From positions 13,789,088 to 13,853,087 of the forward strand of contig OZ025249.1 of assembly GCA_964019135.1 (NCBI GenBank): a stretch of DNA of 64,000 bases. Reading direction: 5' to 3'. Shown here piece by piece: positions 34,096 through 45,149 of this stretch. Under the pieces are notes generated by a model, which was given only the letters and a program-made list of their open reading frames with translations, ran no database searches and was not told the DNA's origin. How positions within the stretch are numbered: the first letter of the stretch is position 1; each line of letters starts with the position of its first letter. The position numbers and the translations under genes were made by a program. The stretch is from Arenicola marina. Lineage: Eukaryota; Annelida; Polychaeta; Arenicolidae.

Positions 34096-35000
34096 TACTT
34101 GGTGCTGATATATTTGTTATGTAGTTATCAACCGTAGCGTATTTAACGTTCCATGCTTCACCAATGTTTTATTGCACATGCGAACGACGATTTTTCTTCT
34201 GGCTTCTGGCTGGAGGCAGGGCCCATCTACCTTGACTTTTAAGCATTTTCTGTACAATATGCACAAAGCGTAAAGTACGTAAGCTGACACTATTGATTGG
34301 TCGACTCCGTCATGAATCTTCGACACAGTGAGATCGGGGAAAATTCAACGCAAACGAATCTGACGGTTTATTGTTTTGTTGAAATTCTACCACGACAGTA
34401 CCGAATGAGGGGGACAGTGTGGCACATGCCCTCGCCCCCCCCTCCCCCCCACCCACACACACACACACACGCACGCGCACACGACATGCATGACTCGCGT
34501 TTCGTGTGTTTGCCAAGCGAGAGATCTACTGTTCACTATTGTGCCAAGCTATATTGAGTATTTTAGACCGACCACTGTGATAGCAGTTATGTGTATGACA
34601 CCCGAGGATTGAGGGTACTTAATACATTGCTGGGTTTCGGGTGGTTTCGCGGTAAAGCTCTATACAAACGTCAGCTACAACGATGCCAGAAATGACTCTC
34701 TTAAAAGAAAATACCGAGGGGCTGCAATGTGATATAAAAATAAAAGTCTGTTGGTATAAAATCTATTTGCCCTTAATCGTTTTGTTTAAAAAGAAAACAT
34801 AAACAGTATAAAATACACATTTCCGCCCATCAAGCGGGTGGCGACATGTTTTGAACACGTGACCAGAGTTAGCCAATCACACGCAAGGCATTGACGTCAC
34901 TGACGACTACCTTCCGCTGAACCAGCACTTTGTTTACATGCGAGCAGTGCGTCTTTGGAACAAGCTGTCGCGAGGGGGGTCACTTTATCATGATTTATAA
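34096..35000. other. Repeat-derived non-coding DNA
   Basis: 34195-34375 is a diverged direct copy of about 46905-47130 (shared CTTGACTT then AGCATTTTCTGTA then GCAAACGAATCT). A poly-C plus (AC)n microsatellite lies at 34434-34485. No gene is seen. Confidence 0.55.
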
Positions 35001-35118
35001 TAAAATAAAAATTTAGTCAAAGTATATTTTACTCTTACTTATCAACAGGATTCATGTAAACTGGCCATTTTTACCATGTATGCCTTTTTGATCAATCATG
35101 TGTTAATGTGGGTATATA
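35001..35118 (+). repeat. 118-bp direct repeat, copy 1 (partner 35490-35608)
   Basis: AATAAAAATTTAGTCAAAGT through CTTACTTATCAACAGGATTC to TGCCTTTTTGATCAATC recurs about 490 bp downstream with few changes. Confidence 0.88.
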
Positions 35119-35489
35119 GCGGAACGGAACGGAACGGAACCGAGCGTGCGGGAAGGGAGGGGTGTGCGCCAGCGAGCCAGTCACTGGTACTCCGTGTCGA
35201 TGAGGGAGTGGGTGTTTGTTTTCCAATGATATTCAGCGGTCGTTTGTTGATACGTTGTCTCCTGCTTGTTAACAGAGAGTTTTTGCACTACGTTTTTAAT
35301 TGAACGTATCCCAACACGCAACCCGATGAGCAATTACGTCATTAGAACTAGGGGTGTGTCCTGACCTACATAGATACGTTTACGGGATCGGTTTACGGAA
35401 CAACGTATAAATAGCCTTTCTAACGTTTTGCCCTCTACGTATCACAGCCCCACAGGGAATTTCCTTCACTTTACCATGAATTTATAATG

Positions 35490-35608
35490 AAATAAAAATT
35501 GAGTCAAAGTATACTTTACTCTTACTTATCAACGGGATTCAAGTAAAATGGGCATTTTTGACAATGTATGCCTTTTTGATCAATCCTGTGTTAATGTTGG
35601 TATTATTA
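35490..35608 (+). repeat. 118-bp direct repeat, copy 2
   Basis: It matches 35001-35118 and ends just before the start of segmental duplication copy 2, separated by a poly-C tract. Confidence 0.88.
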
Positions 35609-35750
35609 ATTAAGGCAACCCCCCCCCCCCCCCAACGTCGAGGCGCGCGCCATTTTGCCGGAGCAAGCGGCGTATATTGTGGCGCCACCCTACGTTATAA
35701 CTGGAAGTTATCTCGCGGAGGGACCTCTTCACAGTGGAGGTACCCTACAG

Positions 35751-36012
35751 ATTGGTTTGGTTGATTATTCAGGACGCTTTAACCACTTTTGGTCATATCG
35801 CGTCAATGGGAGAAGGAAGGGAGAGTGGAGCCATGTCCCCGGGAGTGACCCCCTACTCTTTACGAAGAAAGACATGGGATCTTTATCATGCGATCACACA
35901 GTCATGGCCACGGCAGGGTTGGAACCACCGATCCACGTGCCGTTAGACCCTCAGGTGACCAGAGCACTCAATGCGAGCGCTCTAGCCCACTGAGCTATCA
36001 CGCCGGCCCCAT
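35751..36012 (-). mobile_element. tRNA-derived SINE, copy 2, inserted in the duplicated block
   Basis: The minus strand begins with a head containing GATAGCTCAGTGGGCTAGAGCG (box A) and GGTTCCAACCC (box B). It continues through the body shared with 23053-23281 and ends in AACCAAACC. Near-perfect 11-bp target duplications flank it (GTACCCTACAG at 35740-35750, GTACCCTTCAG at 36013-36023). Copy 1 of the duplication has one uninterrupted GTACCCTTCAG at the matching site, about 15530. The insertion is therefore younger than the duplication. Confidence 0.92.
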
Positions 36013-36110
36013 GTACCCTTCAGGAGAAACTGGTGAAACGAAAGATCAGGTCCGCGATTTGCTGATGAATTGCGGCATTTCCAAACCGCGCAGTAGACCA
36101 CGATCTCAGT
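36010..36110 (-). pseudogene. THAP-like fragment, duplicate
   Basis: The minus strand reads VVYCAVWKCRNSSANRG then LSFHQFLL, the partner of 15390-15617. The SINE insertion now truncates it. It is a relic. Confidence 0.5.
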
Positions 36111-38094
36111 GTTTCGTGGAAAGTAGCATCCAAACAATTCGAAATACGTCTTGCGACGATTGTCTCTGTAAAAGAAGTTAGAAAGATAGTTAGAATCGCA
36201 GCTATTTATATTAGCGCTAATCACGCGCTCTCGTTTTCTCACACAGTAGGCGTCATTTCCGGTTTGAATACATTTAGAGTATCGCCTCCTAATTGGTCAA
36301 TCGCAGACACACCTGCAAAAACGGCTGCCGCCGGGTTAAACGGCAAAATCGTGGCTGGCGTTCACTTCTAAATTTTATTGCGAGCTACAGACAAGACGGA
36401 TAATTTGGTAATTTTGAGGATAGACACTTGGATATTATATTTTTCGGTAAAGCGGCGTTAGAGGCCAGGCGGGCGGCTTCCTTTAAAGCAGACTTTTTAA
36501 TCTGTCAACCACTACGGTTATCAAATGATGTCCCGAAATGTCGTTGTCGCAATTATTGGCCAAACTGAAGTTGACATGTGGGAACGTAACAAATGTATCT
36601 ATCAAATCAACGACGGTAATGTTACACTTCATCAACGAAGTGTACGTCAGTCTCCTGGCCATTATTTCCGTATTTACCAATCTTCGTATCGGCCTGCTCT
36701 AATCATAACGTTGCCGAACGTTTCCAGTCAAGCAACGAAACGTTGCAACGGTTACGTGTCACAGGCACTTTGTTGACAATGTGGTGCACAGCGACAGAGT
36801 CACCCGGATCTCCCGATAGACAGCGTTTCGCCTGAGCTATATAGTCAGTGGGTGTCACCCTGTGTCTGACGGTTGTGCCTTGGTTGATTCTATTATAAAA
36901 AAAACTTACACGATGGAAGACAAAATAGCTTAGTCCTGTTTGATGGCGTTTATGGTTTAGGGCAGACTGATACTGATAGGCCGTCCTTACCGCCATGGCG
37001 TAGGTCGCCATTATTATTGGGTCTCAAAAACGGTGAGAAGTCCTCTTTATAAGTTGCTGGAGGTTTCAATACACGATCACCTCTAGTTCTTAATGATTGT
37101 GAGCATTGGAACTGCCAATGGTGCGATCGACGCCTTTGCTGCAAGACTAGCCCTGACGAACCCAGGCCTAGCTACCGCCTAGCTGGCCGAGAGCGTTCTC
37201 GTCTTAGCCTCACCAGCTCGTTGTGGTGGTGTTCATGATTACAAAATCTTAGCACTTTCTTAATTCAAAAAATCCACTTCGTGTGTGTCTACTTATGTAT
37301 TTTCAACCGGATAATCGCTCGACAAATCTTCCACTTACCGCTACGTCTAGTTGCGTAGCCTAAGTGGCGATTATGAATACGGCCCCTGGTTTCTTCAGGG
37401 CTACTGCAAGACTAATCGAGAGAGCAACACAAATCAGCAAAACTTGTCAATGGACAAAATGAAAAGAGTTGAGCGAGTATTAGTTGCAGCAAAATTATTT
37501 CACTCAGACACTCCTAGAGAATAATGTCCTGTAATTGAAATAACTAAGAATTAGAGGTAATCGTTTTGTATTGAAACCTCCAATTAATGGTCATCGCACA
37601 AAGTCTTCCGCAAATAGCGATTGTATCCAGTGTCTATGCCGAGACCCAGCATTTTGGGTGCTGTGCGCAAAAGAAGCAACGTGTCAGTGACACCCGCCTC
37701 ACCTTGCCCAGGTTGAGTTATGTCATATGGAGCCAAATACAATGCGTGCGAGCCGAATACGGGCGAGGCAACATTGTCTAGACCACAGGCACATCAATGT
37801 ACACAATCGCCAAGGACGTGGTCTCGCGTGAGACGAGTTGTTGGACCACATGCATACTTATAAAAAGGTTCCGAGGCAAAAGGACATATATAAAAAATTA
37901 CATGCCTGTGCAGCCCAATGTGTACACATGTGCGTACGTGCGTGGCTAGCTTTGACCCGGGATAAAAAACAGTAACACTGTTATAAGCTCATATTATCAT
38001 GTACAATACACTCTAGTAAGTCTAGTAAGGAAAAATCTCAGAGTAGTTTAAAAGGTATGCAGTAGGCCTACAATCCCGGCAAAGGGAGCAGGAC

Positions 38095-39150
38095 AACTAG
38101 CCCCCCCCCCCCGGACAATTGCCCCCTGGTCAGCTCTCCCCCCCCCCCACCCAGACAATTCTCCCCCGGACAATTCCCCCTGGGACAATTAACTCCCCCC
38201 GAATATATCCCCGAGGATAAGTCCCCCCCCCCGGGACAACTCCCCCTCAACGATCCCCGCTCGAACAATTACCCCCTAAGACAACTTCCCCCCGGTAAGT
38301 TCCCCCCCGAGACCATTCTGCCCGGAATACGCTCCAACCCCCCACCCGCCCCAATCATCTCCCCGGACAATTCCCTCCCATGACAAGTCACTCCGGGCAA
38401 TTGCCACAAAGAAACCCCCCTCTACCCCCACTCCAGACAATTCTCCTTCGAAGCAATTGCCACCCGGGCGCCCCTCCCAACCCCAGACAATGCCCCTCCA
38501 ATCTATTGCCCCCCTACAATTAACCACCCCCTGGGAACACACACCCATAAACGGACCCCCCGCCCCCTTCAATATCCAGACAGCCTCGACCCCCCGTCGG
38601 ACAAAACCTCAGTCCGGACCAATATTTTCATATGCACCTTTCATGTTTAATTTATGTTTGACTGATTTTAATACGGATTCGAAACATGGCACCATTTATC
38701 TTCCTACAGTTTTAACACAGCCAACACCCCCCCCCCCCCACCCCTCCCACACACACACACACACACCTCCCACCCCTTGAGATCCGCAGTGTCTATCTTC
38801 TCAGTGTATACGTAAATATAGTATGAAACATGCCCCACGCCACGCTCAACACACTATTGGTGCTCCGGGGAGTTGGGGCTTGACCGATGGGGATGGGTTT
38901 TTTTTTTGGGGGGGGGGGGAGATCGGAGTCGGGGCTTCTCGGTTTAGGGAGACGTGGGTGACAATGTCCGGGAAATTGTCTCGGAGGGGGGGAGGTTGTC
39001 TGGGGAGAAAACTATCTGGGGGGAGGGGGGACTTGTCCTAGCGGGGAGTTGTCCGGGGGAGAATTGTCGGGGGAGAGAGTTGTCCGGGGGGAATTATCGG
39101 GGGGGGGGATTCTCCAGGGGGGAAATGTCGGCGGGCGGGTGGGGAGGAGT
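38095..39150. repeat. C-rich then G-rich mirror block (copy 2)
   Basis: The + strand carries C-rich units with GACAATTCCCCC from 38100 to about 38600. After a roughly 310-bp insert, G-rich GGGGAGTTGTCCGGGGG units run from 38970 to 39150. It corresponds to 17695-18530. Confidence 0.85.
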
Positions 39151-39834
39151 CCTAGAACCCGCGGGAAATTTGAAAACAGAAAGAAGAGTATCGGAAAAGT
39201 GTAAAAGAAATGTAACTACCTCCATGTGAACTTTCGCCTTGCGTTTTGGGAGAGTTCTTTTTGTCACAAATGACGTTACGCGCAGCGATCCTGGCGATCA
39301 GAATTAAGATAATACGTTTCATCCTGCATTACCATACGTTTAGAACACACGTGTATCCACTTTTGGGATCACGATTCTGATGACTTTCTCCCAATGATCG
39401 TGGGTAAGGTATAATGTGAAGTCAATCACAGGCCAGCATATCGCACAGACTCGGGCCCTGTTAAGCCATCTAATGTAACGCGTGTCGCTAAGTCTTATGT
39501 CGCATGTCGGTTTTAGGGCAACCCCAATGTCGTGTTGTCGATTTTAAAAATCGCCATGTCGAAAAGGTCCCTCTAGGGTCCTACCTATGTTAGTCATGTG
39601 TCATGAGTCATGTGTATCTAGCATACGAAATATGGGTGTTGGCAGCCGGCCTTGCGTTCCTTCTCTTAGCAGCGCTTTGGCCTCTATTTGCTTGCAGTGT
39701 ACAAACTTCCTGGTGCGAACTCACCGAAGCGCATCTCCAATGCTAAAAGGTTGGTCTCACTCACTTCGTCGGTTGGCTGTGCTGCTTTAACGGCGTCTTA
39801 ACGCGAAAAGGGAGTCATGTTTTCGTTTTCCACC

Positions 39835-39895
39835 ATGGTTCGGTCTTCTCTATTAGTCGTGATTATCATACAGGTGTCCAGAAGACCAGTTGACG
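39835..39895 (+). CDS. Leader (signal peptide) exon, module 4; best first exon for gene B
   Basis: The ATG at 39835 has a strong context (TCCACCATGG); an upstream in-frame ATG at 39817 would add six residues. The signal peptide MVRSSLLVVIIIQVSRR is followed by PVD, and the exon ends GACG/GTGAGT in phase 1. Joined to the gene B body exons (153+225+243+87+153+48+278+60) this 61-bp piece gives 1308 bp, exactly 436 codons. It is nearly identical to module 1 but with the consensus G at the donor. Confidence 0.7.
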
Positions 39896-40106
39896 GTGAG
39901 TGTTACACACATATCACACTTTCTCTCGCAATATCACAATATCTGCTCCGCCCCAGCACCTGTCTCTACCTGTCTGTCTCTCTCGCTCGCTCATGTTGAC
40001 AAAATTTTGCCGGCATGAAAGTGGGTTAAAGTTCGGTGAACAAGCATCCTGGAACCAAACTGACGAGAATTCGATCTGACGACCCGTCGCCTCTAGGGTG
40101 AACACC

Positions 40107-40291
40107 AGGGGCGTGTGCAGGAATTCATTATAGGTGGGTGGGGGCACAATAAAAAAACTTATGACGACCGCGGACGGAGGGAATGAACAAAATTGCAACC
40201 AAGGGGTCCATTATTATTTTGACGACCGGGGAGGGGGAGGGGTACAGATAGACTTTAGGGTGCCACCCCCCCCCCCCCTTGGCCACGCCCA
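40107..40291. mobile_element. hAT-like MITE with 8-bp target duplication
   Basis: The ends are AGGGGCGTGTGCAGGAATT and, inverted, TGGGCGTGGCCAAGG, an imperfect inverted repeat of the GGGGCGTGGCCA type common in hAT elements. TGAACACC flanks both sides (40099-40106 and 40292-40299). It is 185 bp long with a poly-C tract, no coding capacity, and is absent from duplication copy 1. Confidence 0.78.
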
Positions 40292-40750
40292 TGAACACCA
40301 AACGGTCCCATTTGGCATGGCGTTTATTTATCCACCGACTAATTGGCAATAAACGTTATCAAGTGTATGTATTCTTAATAGTTAGGTGGAACTGTACGTC
40401 ACATATGCTTGCATATATTAGCCAAATCAGTCATCCCCGAATCGACACCTAAGATAGCCGAATCCTTCGACTGAGAGGCTCATAACGTGCTACCATGGGT
40501 TGAAGACTGTCTGAACAGTAGTCTTAATGATTAGGACCGTTATACTACGTGGATAAGGAATGGCTACAGCTGATATCGGATCCCTAAGTTACAGGATAGG
40601 AAAACTATATGCGGTCGTTAGCAATGGTTCAGACATGCCGCGATGGGCACTGGGTTCACTCAGGTTAGAAAGTTAAACATTCAGTTCTATTGAGATTGAC
40701 TATTGAGTGATTTAACACGGCCTGGTTGGCCGGTCTGTGCTCGTGTCCTG

Positions 40751-41766
40751 ATCGCGTCGGCTCCATCACTGTGTAGGTGGCACTCAGGCTGTAACGCCGC
40801 CTCCATAACTGTGTAGCTGGCACTCGGGCTGTCACGTCGCCTCCATCACTGTGTAGCTGGCACTCCAGCTGTCACGCCGCCTCCATCACTGTGTAGCTGG
40901 CACTCGGGCTGTCACGCCGCCTTCATCACTATGTAGCTGGCACTCGGGCTGTCACGCAGTCTCCATCACTGTGTAGCTGGGACTCCGGCTGTCACGCCGC
41001 CTCCATCACTGTGTAGCTGGCACTCGGGCTGTCACGCCGCCTCCATCAGTGTGTAGCTGGCACTCCGGCCGTCACGCCGCCTCCATCACTATGTAGCTGG
41101 CACTCGGGCTGTCACGCAGTCTCCATCACTGTGTAGCTGGGACTCCGGCTGTCACGCCGCCTCCATCACTGTGTAGCTGGCACTCGGGCTGTAACGCCGC
41201 CTCCATCACTGTGCAGCTGGCACTCGGGCTGTCACGCCGCCTCCATCACTGTGTAGCTGGCACTCCGGCTGTCACGCCGCATCCATCACTGTGTAGCTGG
41301 CACTCCGGCAGTCACGCCGCCTCCATCACTGTGTAGCTGGCACTCGGGCTGTCACGCCGCCTCCATCACTGTGTAGCTGGCACTCGGGCTGTCACGCCGC
41401 CTCCATCACTCTGTAGCTGGCACTCCGGCTGTCACGCCGCCTCCATCACTGTAGCTAGCACTCGGGCTGCCACTCCGCCTCCATCACTGTGTAGCTGGCA
41501 CTCTGGCTGTCACGCCGCCTCCATCACTGTGTAGCTGGCACTCGGGCTGTCACGCCGCTTCCATCACTGTGTAGCTGGCACCCGGGCTGCCACGCCGCCT
41601 CCATCACTGTGTAGCTGGCACTCCGGGCTGCCACGCCGCTCCCATCACTGTGTAGCTGGGACTCCGGCTGTCACGCCGCCTCCATCACTGTGTAGCTGGC
41701 ACTCGGGCTGCCACGCCGCCCCCACCACTCTGTAGCTGGCACTTGGTTTGTCACGCCGCCTCCATC
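40751..41766 (+). repeat. 40-bp minisatellite, about 25 copies
   Basis: It has the same unit as 19986-21938 and the same flank (GGCCGGTCTGTGCTCGTGTCCTGATCGCG before it). It is half as long, so the two arrays have expanded or contracted independently since the duplication. Confidence 0.96.
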
Positions 41767-41806
41767 AATGCTCAATTGAGGAATTTTCAATACGTGAAAT
41801 ACGTGA

Positions 41807-41930
41807 GTCATGCCGAAACAATTCGTTTTTGTCTGCCTTGTTTTGCTCTTTCACCGGAACAGACGCCTGCATTCTCTATCTATGTGGTAGGCCAGCTCAA
41901 AAGTGGCCCAATCCCAGTGTGCAAAATGGC
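41807..41930 (+). repeat. Dispersed repeat, copy 1 (partner 63040-63145)
   Basis: TCATGCCGAAACAATTCGTTTTTG, CCTTGTTTTGCTCTTTCACCGG, AACAGACGCCTG and CCAGCTCAAAAGTG occur in the same order and spacing near the end of the window. The family is unidentified. Confidence 0.8.
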
Positions 41931-42518
41931 TATGATTGTGCAGGACAACATTCCCATTTATGTCTTCGTAAAGAGTATGTGTTACTCCCGAGGACATGGC
42001 TCCTCTCTTCCTTGAACTGGAAGGGTCCCGTTGTCACGCTCTGACACAGGTTAAAGCGTGATTTTTAAATCATATAATATCCTCAAAGGAAGTAAAATGC
42101 TCTCTTCCTTTCCCACATGTTTGCGCGATTTCCTCCCTCCAATCAGCTGGCCTCAAGTGTGTCGTGCACTTTCCTCCATATATATTTTGCCGGGACTGTC
42201 AGTGTCTACATTGGATGCTTTGTAACCATAAATCTCTCGATCACTGCACTTATGTCTGTATGGCATGGGCGGCAGATCCTCACCACTCTAACAAGTGGAT
42301 TAGTGCGGCCCTCCACCTTCTCCACCATCCTCTCTAACCCCCCCCCCCCCTCCCTGGACCCCAGTACATGCGCGAAAGCACTTCGCGATGCTTACCCACT
42401 CAGGTGATTCTTCGCCTTTGCCCAAACTCCCACCTATTGGTTGGTTGGGTGTGCTATATGTCATGCAGTAGCCGACGCCAAGACAAAGAAGTCTTACATA
42501 CTCATGGTATGACCGACC

Positions 42519-42575
42519 ATGGCTTGGATAGGATATTCGTCTCTATTGGTCATTGTTATTGCACAAGCGTCCACA
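42519..42575 (+). pseudogene. Leader-like exon, diverged (module 5?)
   Basis: ATG in CGACCATGG is followed by MAWIGYSSLLVIVIAQAS, a hydrophobic signal-like stretch resembling the other leaders (SSLLVVIIIQVS). The GTGAGT donor is not conserved. It may be a diverged leader relic, but similarity of hydrophobic stretches alone is weak evidence. Confidence 0.4.
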
Positions 42576-42822
42576 CGAATGTACCTTAACTTATATACAT
42601 TGTACGGAAATGTCACGGGTTACGCGCTAGCAAAGTCTTTACTCCACAAGCACAATTAAGATGCCCTGACCTTTCTTTTAATCTACTGATTGATTTCTCA
42701 GCAACCATTTTTCCATATTTTTGATCAGACCTTGTCGATATCTTGTCAATCTAGATTAAGCCTATCGTAAGATGTCACAGAGATTCTGAAAAAGAGTGCA
42801 CAGCGTACTAGTCAGCATACGA

Positions 42823-43005
42823 GCGTAAGTGGCTGGCATACATGCGTAAGTGGCTGGCATACATGCGTAAGTGGCTGGCATACATGCGTAAGTGGCTGGC
42901 ATACATGCGTAAGTGGCTGGCATACATGCGTAAGTGGCTGGCATACATGCGTAAGTGGCTGGCATACATGCGTAAGTGGCTGGCATACATGCGTAAGTGG
43001 CTGGC
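42823..43005 (+). repeat. 21-bp minisatellite carrying repeated GTAAGT donors
   Basis: Nine near-perfect units of GCGTAAGTGGCTGGCATACAT occur, each with a consensus 5' splice motif GTAAGT. Because 21 is a multiple of three the array is open in several frames (repeating MRKWLAY on +, HLRMYAS on -), which I treat as accidental. Single TAAGTGGCTGGG units persist at 43547-43575. Confidence 0.95.
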
Positions 43006-43754
43006 CAACGTGGTTAAAGTCTTCGTGCCACGATTTTGTCTTGCTCAGAGTTAACTTGGTTTAGGGAACATAAACAAATAACAATTTGTTTTAATGGGAG
43101 TTTACAGTTTTTATTCCACGATATCACTATAAACGGGTTCGTTAAAGTAGCAAAAGTGAGGTCCGACGGGTTTATTTCTGAGAGCATTGCATCTGAGCGT
43201 GATTTGAAAATTCCCCAATGATGTCACAAGATTGACAGGTGAGCTTTGATGCAGTGCGTAGACATCTGTGGTCGAGGGCGTGTATTGTGTTCATGGTTGA
43301 GTGCGTTTCGTTGAGTTCAAGCCAATGAGCAGACAGAATCTGAGTCTCAATATAAAAGCACGCGCGTTTGTATTCCCTTTTGACGTCACTTTCCTCGCTC
43401 ACAGAATTTAAATTGGTAAGTGCGAAAACAAGTGGAAAAAGTATGTCCTTCTACTACTTGGGGCGTCACAGCTCGATAATATGAGCGCGGACATACAGAA
43501 GATTAATATGAGCTACAGTTGTTTTGGCGTGGCACGAACACCTTAAGTGGCTGGGATATGTAAGTGGCTGGGTTACTTGTGTGACTCAACCACTTACGCA
43601 TTCGATATTAAACGCGTTTAAAGTCGAACGCGGCCGATGACAAATTCGGCCGTGGACAAGTCTGCTTTCCAATTAAAGTGGAAATAGACATGAAGAAAAT
43701 GGCGGTTGACACATGTTTACCGGAAGCTCCACCAGCGTACACGAGTACTCGACT

Positions 43755-43787
43755 GATGGGAGTGCTGGCCTGGCCAGCACTCCCATC
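43755..43787. repeat. 33-bp palindrome
   Basis: GATGGGAGTGCTGGCC and its exact reverse complement are separated by a single T. It would form a very stable hairpin in single-stranded DNA or RNA. No associated element is evident. Confidence 0.95.
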
Positions 43788-43874
43788 GTGATACAGCAGC
43801 CTACTTACATGCGCCATGTTATATTTTTTACATTTTAGAATCAAGACTAAAATTATCTCAAGATTAAAATGCAT

Positions 43875-44877
43875 ATGTTTTGGATCTAGTTGAGTCTGTT
43901 AAACAACAATTATAACATAAAACTTCACGGTTTATTTATATCGCGCGCGGACGTCCTAGCCGCGGTCGGCATCACACAGAACACCGAACAGGGAACAGGC
44001 GCGCAGGGATATACAGCTGGCCATAAACCTCAGTTCCGGAGAACAAATTTGTTTCTCTCCGAATAGCCAAGAGGCTTTTAGGATTTAAATTCAGACGGAA
44101 TATACTTATTTGACATGAAAAACAGGTTGGTAATCCCCCCAAAAAAATACAGAATATATTACTTTAAAAGGGAAACCAATTACGACAGTAAGGCAAGTTC
44201 CAACAAGATAATATAATCTAAAGATACGTTTCCTAAGAGAAAACGAAATATAGTTACGAATTGGGAAAGAAAAAATAAATGTAGGCTTAAAAACCCTATT
44301 GTCGCCCATAAGTGTACTTTCGGTGGGCGCAGACATTTAATTCACCCTGGCCTCCTATTAACCAATCAGGATGTAGGACACTACGCGAGTCCCTTCGTCA
44401 CGGGAGCGGGTGATGGCTTACATGTGCATGTAAATACAGGCCAGCAGATACTGAGAGATTTCTAGCTTTGTGATGATACGTTTTGCAACAGCTTACCATG
44501 GCACTGGCTGAAGCAATTTGTTATTGTCCACAGTGGCTAAAAAAATCCCAACGGATTACCTAACAAATATTTGCCCTGGGGGAAAAATCCCCCTCTTGTG
44601 CGTTAATAGAGCGGGTTGCCGCGATAGAAACCCGGATTTTGCGGATTTTTGCGGTAAAACGCCCCCACATAGCGGATTTTGGCGGTGGAAAAGGGGGGGC
44701 TTTACCGCGGAACGCCCCCGCCCACAGTAATGTATTAATTACCCCCCGCTCCCCCCCCCGCCACACGACGGGCCACATGATAAGTAAGCATACAGCATCA
44801 GTGTGTTGACAGTCTTAGTACATCTACTCTGTCAGCAGCTCTTGAGCTGTTTTTGCCTCCAGAATAAAACTTCCTGG
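43875..44877. other. Non-coding DNA with a GCGGATTTTGGCGG repeat
   Basis: 44630-44760 holds CGGATTTT-GCGG units, the inverse-oriented relative of the ACCGCCAAAATC repeats at 7215-7400, next to a poly-C tract. No gene is supported. Confidence 0.5.
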
Positions 44878-44995
44878 TGCGAAATTACCGAAGCGCATCT
44901 TCAATGCTAAGAGGTTGCTCTCATCCACTTCGTCGGTTTGCTGTGTTGATTTAACGGCGTCGAGTTAAAGCGACAAGAGAGTCAGGTTATCGAAC

Positions 44996-45066
44996 GTGGC
45001 ATACTTACCATTTCGCTTTTCTCTATTAGTCATGGTTATCACACAGACGTCCAGAAGACCAGTTGA
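44996..45066 (+). pseudogene. Leader exon relic, module 6
   Basis: CTTTTCTCTATTAGTCATGG, then TTATCACACAGACGTCCAGAAGACCAG and GTTGAT/GAGTG match the leader exons. The start codon is missing and the donor has lost GTGAGT. The upstream flank (GAAGCGCATCTTCAATGCTA, CACTTCGTCGGTTTGCTGTG) is well conserved at 44878-44960. Confidence 0.8.
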
Positions 45067-45149
45067 TGAGTGCTATTAAGACGAAAATCCGCCTTATGTC
45101 GGTATGTTCGATTTGCCTGTTTCTGTATGGTTATGTGTGTGTGTATCCT

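Larger units (their letters stand above)
35616..41766 (+). repeat. Segmental duplication, copy 2
   Basis: This block is collinear with 15391-21938. It carries a SINE, a segment at about 38620-38930 (with poly-C, (AC)n and a T/G run) and a hAT MITE that copy 1 lacks. It contains the intact leader exon module 4 and the shorter 40-bp array. Confidence 0.9.

Noticed and set aside
35888..36012. Functional tRNA gene
   Set aside because: Box A and box B are present, but the sequence is the head of a SINE with body, tail and target duplications.
42762..43054. Repetitive proteins (MRKWLAY on +, MPATYAC or HLRMYAS on -)
   Set aside because: These are by-products of a 21-bp minisatellite whose unit length is a multiple of three.
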